Source: an uncultured Bacteroidaceae bacterium
Lineage (GTDB): Bacteria > Bacteroidota > Bacteroidia > Bacteroidales > Bacteroidaceae
Assembly (NCBI GenBank): GCA_904501945.1
Contig: CAJGCU010000040.1
Location: 1-19,587, forward strand
Direction: 5' to 3'
Length of the DNA: 19,587 nt
Each line of letters begins with the position of its first letter. Position 1 is the first letter of the stretch. The notes beneath the pieces were generated by a model, which worked only from the letters and a program-made list of their open reading frames with translations, had not been told where the DNA came from and did not search any database. The position numbers were made by a program, and so were the translations under genes. Below are positions 16,183 to 19,587 of this stretch, in pieces.

Positions 16183-18573
16183 ATGAAATCTAAATTGACA
16201 AAACTCACCTTTTCCATACTAGTGGTATGCCTGTATGCGCTTTCCGCTCGTGGAGCATCAGTAGACAATGACCACCGTTTGTGGTATGACACACCTGCTA
16301 CTTGTTGGCTTGAAGCAGTTCCGTTAGGAAATTCACGTCTCGGCGCGATGGTATTCGGCGGTACCGATGTAGAAGAAATCCAACTCAACGAGGAAACTTT
16401 CTGGAGTGGCGGTCCTCACAATAACAACAGCCCTACCGCTTTGCAGTATCTCACTGAAGTGCGCAGCCTCATATTCGACGGCAAGGAAAAGGCTGCAGAA
16501 GACCTGCTCAACAGAGAGTTCGTTAAAGGCCCTCATGGTATGCGCTTCCTCACCTTGGGCAGCCTTTCCATGCAGTTCGGCCATACAGGCGTAAAGGACT
16601 ATGTGCGCGACCTCGACCTGCAGACAGCAGTTAGCACCACATCCTATATATATAATAATGTGAAATACACTCGCCGTGCCATAGCTTCCTTGGCAGATGG
16701 CGTAGTGGCAGTGCATGTCAAGGCAAGCAAAAAAGGTGCGCTCTCTTTCACCCTTTCACACAAATGTCAGCTGCCCTTCTCTGTCAAGGCTGAAGGCAAA
16801 AGTTTGATTGCCACTGTTCTAGGTGTTGATCAAGAAGGTGTCAAGGCCGCCCTTGCCGCACAGTGCCGCACCGACATCAAGACTGACGGAACCGTGACTG
16901 CCGATGGCGAGACGTTGCAGGTAAAAAACGCGACCGAGGCCACCCTTTACATCTCTGCTGCAACCAACTTTGTTAACTACAGAGACGTGAGCGGCAATGC
17001 TGCAGTTAAGAATGACCAATATCTTGCTAATGCAGAGACGTTCGACTTCAAGACCCTCTTGAAGCGCCATCTGGCACTATATCAGGAGCAGTACAGTCGC
17101 GTGAAGTTCACGTTGACCTCAACCGACAACAAGAATCTGCCCACTGTTCAACGCCTCGACAAGTTCTACGGCAGCAAGGATATGGGCATGGTAGCGCTGC
17201 TTTTCAACTATGGTCGCTATCTGCTCATCGCATCCTCACAGAAAGGCGGTCAGCCTGCTAACTTGCAGGGTATGTGGAATGACAAGCGTAATGCGCCATG
17301 GGACAGCAAATATACTATCAACATCAATGCTGAGATGAACTACTGGCCAGCAGAGGTATGCAACCTCTCCGAGACAGCCGAGCCGCTCTTCTCTATGATT
17401 AAGGATCTCAGCGTGACCGGCGCCGAGACCGCTCGCGTCATGTACGGCTGCCGTGGCTGGATGGCGCATCACAATACCGACCTTTGGCGCATCGCCGGCC
17501 CAGTCGATGCAGCAGCCTGGGGCATGTTCCCCAATGGCGGCGGATGGCTTGCTACCCATCTGTGGGAGCACTACCAGTACACTCTCGACAAGGAATTCCT
17601 CAGTGAATATTATCCAATCCTGAAAGGTGCTGCACAGTTCTATCTCGACTTCATGGTTGAGCGTGACGGCGAACTGCTCGTTGTGCCAAGCGTATCTCCC
17701 GAGCAGGGTGGCCGCGGCAAGCAGACACCAGTGTGCGCAAGCTGTACCATGGACAACCAGATTGCTCGTGATGTCCTTTCGCAGGCGCTTTATGCAGCTC
17801 AGGCTCTCGATACCGATGCCGACTACCAGCAGAAGCTCACCAAAGCCATCAGCATGATACCGCCGATGAAGGTCGGCCAGTACGGCCAGCTGCAGGAGTG
17901 GCGCGAAGACCTCGACGACCCCAACAACCAGCACCGCCACATCTCTCATCTCTACGGACTTTATCCATCCAATCAGATATCTCCTTACAAGACTCCTGAC
18001 CTTTGGAAGGCAGCAGGCGTAACCCTGCATCAGCGTGGCGATCAGGCTACTGGATGGAGCCTTGGTTGGAAGACCAACTTCTGGGCACGCATGCTCGATG
18101 GAGATCATGCCTTCACCATCATCAGCAACATGCTCCGTCTGCTCCCCAACGAGGGAAGAGAGAGAGAGTACCCCAACGGACGCACATTCCCTAACCTCTT
18201 CGATGCACATCCGCCATTCCAGATTGACGGTAACTTCGGCGTGACAGCCGGCATCGCCGAGATGCTCATGCAGAGCGACCCCATCACCGACAAGGCACCA
18301 GCCATTCATCTTCTGCCAGCCCTTCCCACAGCGTGGAGCGAAGGAGAAATCAGCGGACTCAAGGCACGAGGTGGCTATGAAGTTGGCATGGTATGGGAAG
18401 CAGGAAGCCTCACCAAGGCTACCATCAAGGCTGAGCATGACGGTACGCTCCGTCTTCGCTGCAAGGATGCTCTGGCAGCGAAAGGTCTCAAGCTCGTCAG
18501 CACACACGATGGCGTGAACGAGTACGAAATGCCCGTGGTGAAGGGCCAAATCGTCAATATCTCTAAGCCTTAA
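16183..18573 (+). CDS. GH95 alpha-L-fucosidase / alpha-L-galactosidase
   Basis: Predicted inverting glycosidase that removes terminal alpha-linked L-fucose or L-galactose. The signal peptide ends near residue 24. Family features in order: the N-terminal beta domain with WLEAVPLGNSRLGAMVFGG (42-60) and EIQLNEETFWSGGP (65-78), then the (alpha/alpha)6 barrel with QGMWNDKRNAPWDSKYTINI, ending in Asn380 and Asn382 (NINAEMNYWP), which correspond to the paired asparagines that activate water in GH95; PSVSPEQGG with Glu507 as likely general acid; HRHISHLYGLYP (584-595); and FQIDGNFG (679-686) with Asp682. Length 796 is normal for the family. A B. ovatus GH95 is an alpha-L-galactosidase acting on corn glucuronoarabinoxylan, which suits the GH115/CE1 context; I cannot settle fucose versus L-galactose. 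Codons here end in C more often than in the CotH gene. GH43 follows after 51 bases, probably co-transcribed. Confidence 0.94.
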   Translation: MKSKLTKLTFSILVVCLYALSARGASVDNDHRLWYDTPATCWLEAVPLGNSRLGAMVFGGTDVEEIQLNEETFWSGGPHNNNSPTALQYLTEVRSLIFDGKEKAAEDLLNREFVKGPHGMRFLTLGSLSMQFGHTGVKDYVRDLDLQTAVSTTSYIYNNVKYTRRAIASLADGVVAVHVKASKKGALSFTLSHKCQLPFSVKAEGKSLIATVLGVDQEGVKAALAAQCRTDIKTDGTVTADGETLQVKNATEATLYISAATNFVNYRDVSGNAAVKNDQYLANAETFDFKTLLKRHLALYQEQYSRVKFTLTSTDNKNLPTVQRLDKFYGSKDMGMVALLFNYGRYLLIASSQKGGQPANLQGMWNDKRNAPWDSKYTININAEMNYWPAEVCNLSETAEPLFSMIKDLSVTGAETARVMYGCRGWMAHHNTDLWRIAGPVDAAAWGMFPNGGGWLATHLWEHYQYTLDKEFLSEYYPILKGAAQFYLDFMVERDGELLVVPSVSPEQGGRGKQTPVCASCTMDNQIARDVLSQALYAAQALDTDADYQQKLTKAISMIPPMKVGQYGQLQEWREDLDDPNNQHRHISHLYGLYPSNQISPYKTPDLWKAAGVTLHQRGDQATGWSLGWKTNFWARMLDGDHAFTIISNMLRLLPNEGREREYPNGRTFPNLFDAHPPFQIDGNFGVTAGIAEMLMQSDPITDKAPAIHLLPALPTAWSEGEISGLKARGGYEVGMVWEAGSLTKATIKAEHDGTLRLRCKDALAAKGLKLVSTHDGVNEYEMPVVKGQIVNISKP

Positions 18574-18624
18574 CCCCAAAAACTGATAGTCAATACTTAA
18601 TTATCAACTTAATAATAGATTTAT

Positions 18625-19587
18625 ATGAAAAAAAGACTTATTTTGAATCTCCTGCTTTGCCTTGCATGCGTATCGCTCAAGGCGCAGAACCCTTATCTCC
18701 CTCTGTGGGAGCACTTGCCAGACGGTGAACCTCGTGTGTTTGAAGATCCTGATAATCCAGGCAAGTATCGTGCTTACATCATTGGTTCGCACGACGTGAC
18801 CAACACAGCCTATTGCGGTCCCGACATCCGCATGTGGTCAGCACCGGTTGAAGACCTCAGTCAGTGGGTCGATGAAGGTCCAATCTTCACTCACTATGTG
18901 GATGGACAGTGGGATACCATGTTTGCTCCTGACCTTGTAGAGGTGAAAGACCGTGAGACAGGCAAGAAGACCTACTGGCTCTATCCACACTCACGTGGCT
19001 GGCGTCGTGTTGCCATGGTCTGCAAGAGTGATCGTCCAGACGGACCATTCATTCCGGTAAACCTCACTGAGGATGGTCGCCAGTGTTTGCCTGGCTCATT
19101 CATCGACTTCGACCCATCGGTCTTCATCGAAAACATCACAGACAAGAAAGATCCTGACTATGCCAAAGGATTCCGTGCATACGTGTTCTACGGTTTCCAG
19201 CGCTCCACTGCCTTTGAACTCGACCAAAACAACATGTATACCATTCGGCCTGGGACAAAAGTGCACGACTATTTCATACCTGCAAGCAGCAGATACGGAG
19301 AAGTACGCGACCCTAAAGGCACTGAATACCCTGCGCTCTACAAGGGGCAGAACCCAGGCGACTTTAATTTCTTTGAAGCATCATCCATCCGTCAAGTAGG
19401 CAACAAATACGTAATGGTATTCTCAGGTTACTCTGGTCCTGACTACGGACTTGGTTCCACAAATTCCGCTCTTCGCTATGCCTTCGGTGATTCGCCACTC
19501 GGTCCGTGGCGTTCAGGAGGCGTACTTGTAGACTCTCGCGGAGTTGTACCTAATGCCGATGGTACTCGCCTAATTACGACCAACGCA
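18625..19587 (+). CDS. GH43-family glycoside hydrolase, 3' end outside window
   Basis: Starts at the ATG at 18625 and stays open to the window edge (321 residues visible). A signal peptide ends near residue 20 (VSLKA/QN). Five-bladed-propeller GH43 features: DGEPRVFED (33-41) with YIIGSHD (51-57) as first blade, MFAPDLVEV (99-107) as second, IDFDPSVFI (160-168) with Asp164 as likely pKa-modulating acid, AYVFYG, and NFFEASSIRQVGNKYVMVFS (249-268) with Glu251 as likely general acid. The catalytic base is unclear: where many GH43 enzymes have ADP, this one has GEP, with Asp33 two residues earlier. Arabinofuranosidase or xylosidase activity is the usual expectation for the family; exact specificity cannot be read. 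It lies 51 bases after GH95 without a promoter of its own, so the pair is probably an operon. Confidence 0.85.
   Translation, partial: MKKRLILNLLLCLACVSLKAQNPYLPLWEHLPDGEPRVFEDPDNPGKYRAYIIGSHDVTNTAYCGPDIRMWSAPVEDLSQWVDEGPIFTHYVDGQWDTMFAPDLVEVKDRETGKKTYWLYPHSRGWRRVAMVCKSDRPDGPFIPVNLTEDGRQCLPGSFIDFDPSVFIENITDKKDPDYAKGFRAYVFYGFQRSTAFELDQNNMYTIRPGTKVHDYFIPASSRYGEVRDPKGTEYPALYKGQNPGDFNFFEASSIRQVGNKYVMVFSGYSGPDYGLGSTNSALRYAFGDSPLGPWRSGGVLVDSRGVVPNADGTRLITTNA

Noticed and set aside
17236..18579. A 447-codon minus-strand frame opposite GH95.
   Set aside because: It covers the strongly conserved GH95 catalytic motifs on the plus strand and shows no own domain; a shadow frame due to C-ending codon preference.

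Overview
The window looks like a polysaccharide utilization locus (PUL) from a Bacteroidota genome, most likely Prevotella or a close relative. The evidence is a SusC/SusD pair, a predicted secretion signal on every gene whose start is visible, promoters of the Bacteroidota TAnnTTTG type, and several carbohydrate-active enzymes. The predicted enzyme set points to a side-chain-rich glucuronoarabinoxylan as substrate: a GH115 alpha-glucuronidase, a CE1-type esterase, a GH95 alpha-L-fucosidase/alpha-L-galactosidase and a GH43 enzyme. No backbone endoxylanase is visible, so the visible part is a debranching module.

Layout. At 1-6326 is an uptake operon: a fasciclin-domain protein cut by the left edge, a SusC-like TonB-dependent transporter whose start codon overlaps the fasciclin stop codon, and a SusD-like lipoprotein. 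It closes with a strong hairpin terminator at 6349-6392. At 6393-6783 is a gene-free stretch holding a compact array of three near-palindromic 17-bp units with a 24-bp period. At 6784-8538, on the minus strand, is a secreted M6-type metalloprotease. It is divergent from GH115 (8744-11149). Then follow, all on the plus strand, a multidomain esterase (11322-13349, with its own terminator), a CotH-kinase-like secreted protein (13573-15978), GH95 (16183-18573) and a GH43 gene cut by the right edge (18625-end).

How the parts may work together (inference). Surface enzymes strip glucuronate, ester groups, L-fucose or L-galactose and arabinose/xylose decorations; the SusC/SusD complex takes up the products; the fasciclin and CotH proteins may add surface binding or modification. 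The protease, the esterase and the CotH protein share a C-terminal tail motif of the kind found on secreted Bacteroidota proteins.

The most interesting signal is regulatory. GH115, the esterase, the CotH protein and GH95 each have an identical TAACTTTGCA promoter core, without a clear -33 element. Each also has a TGTAACA-like site upstream: its centre lies 55 bp before the core in three cases and 52 bp in the fourth. In the protease/GH115 intergenic region one such site sits exactly midway between the two divergent promoters. This suggests a small regulon under one activator and ties the CotH protein and perhaps the protease to the glycan-degrading genes. All alignments and family calls were made by eye.
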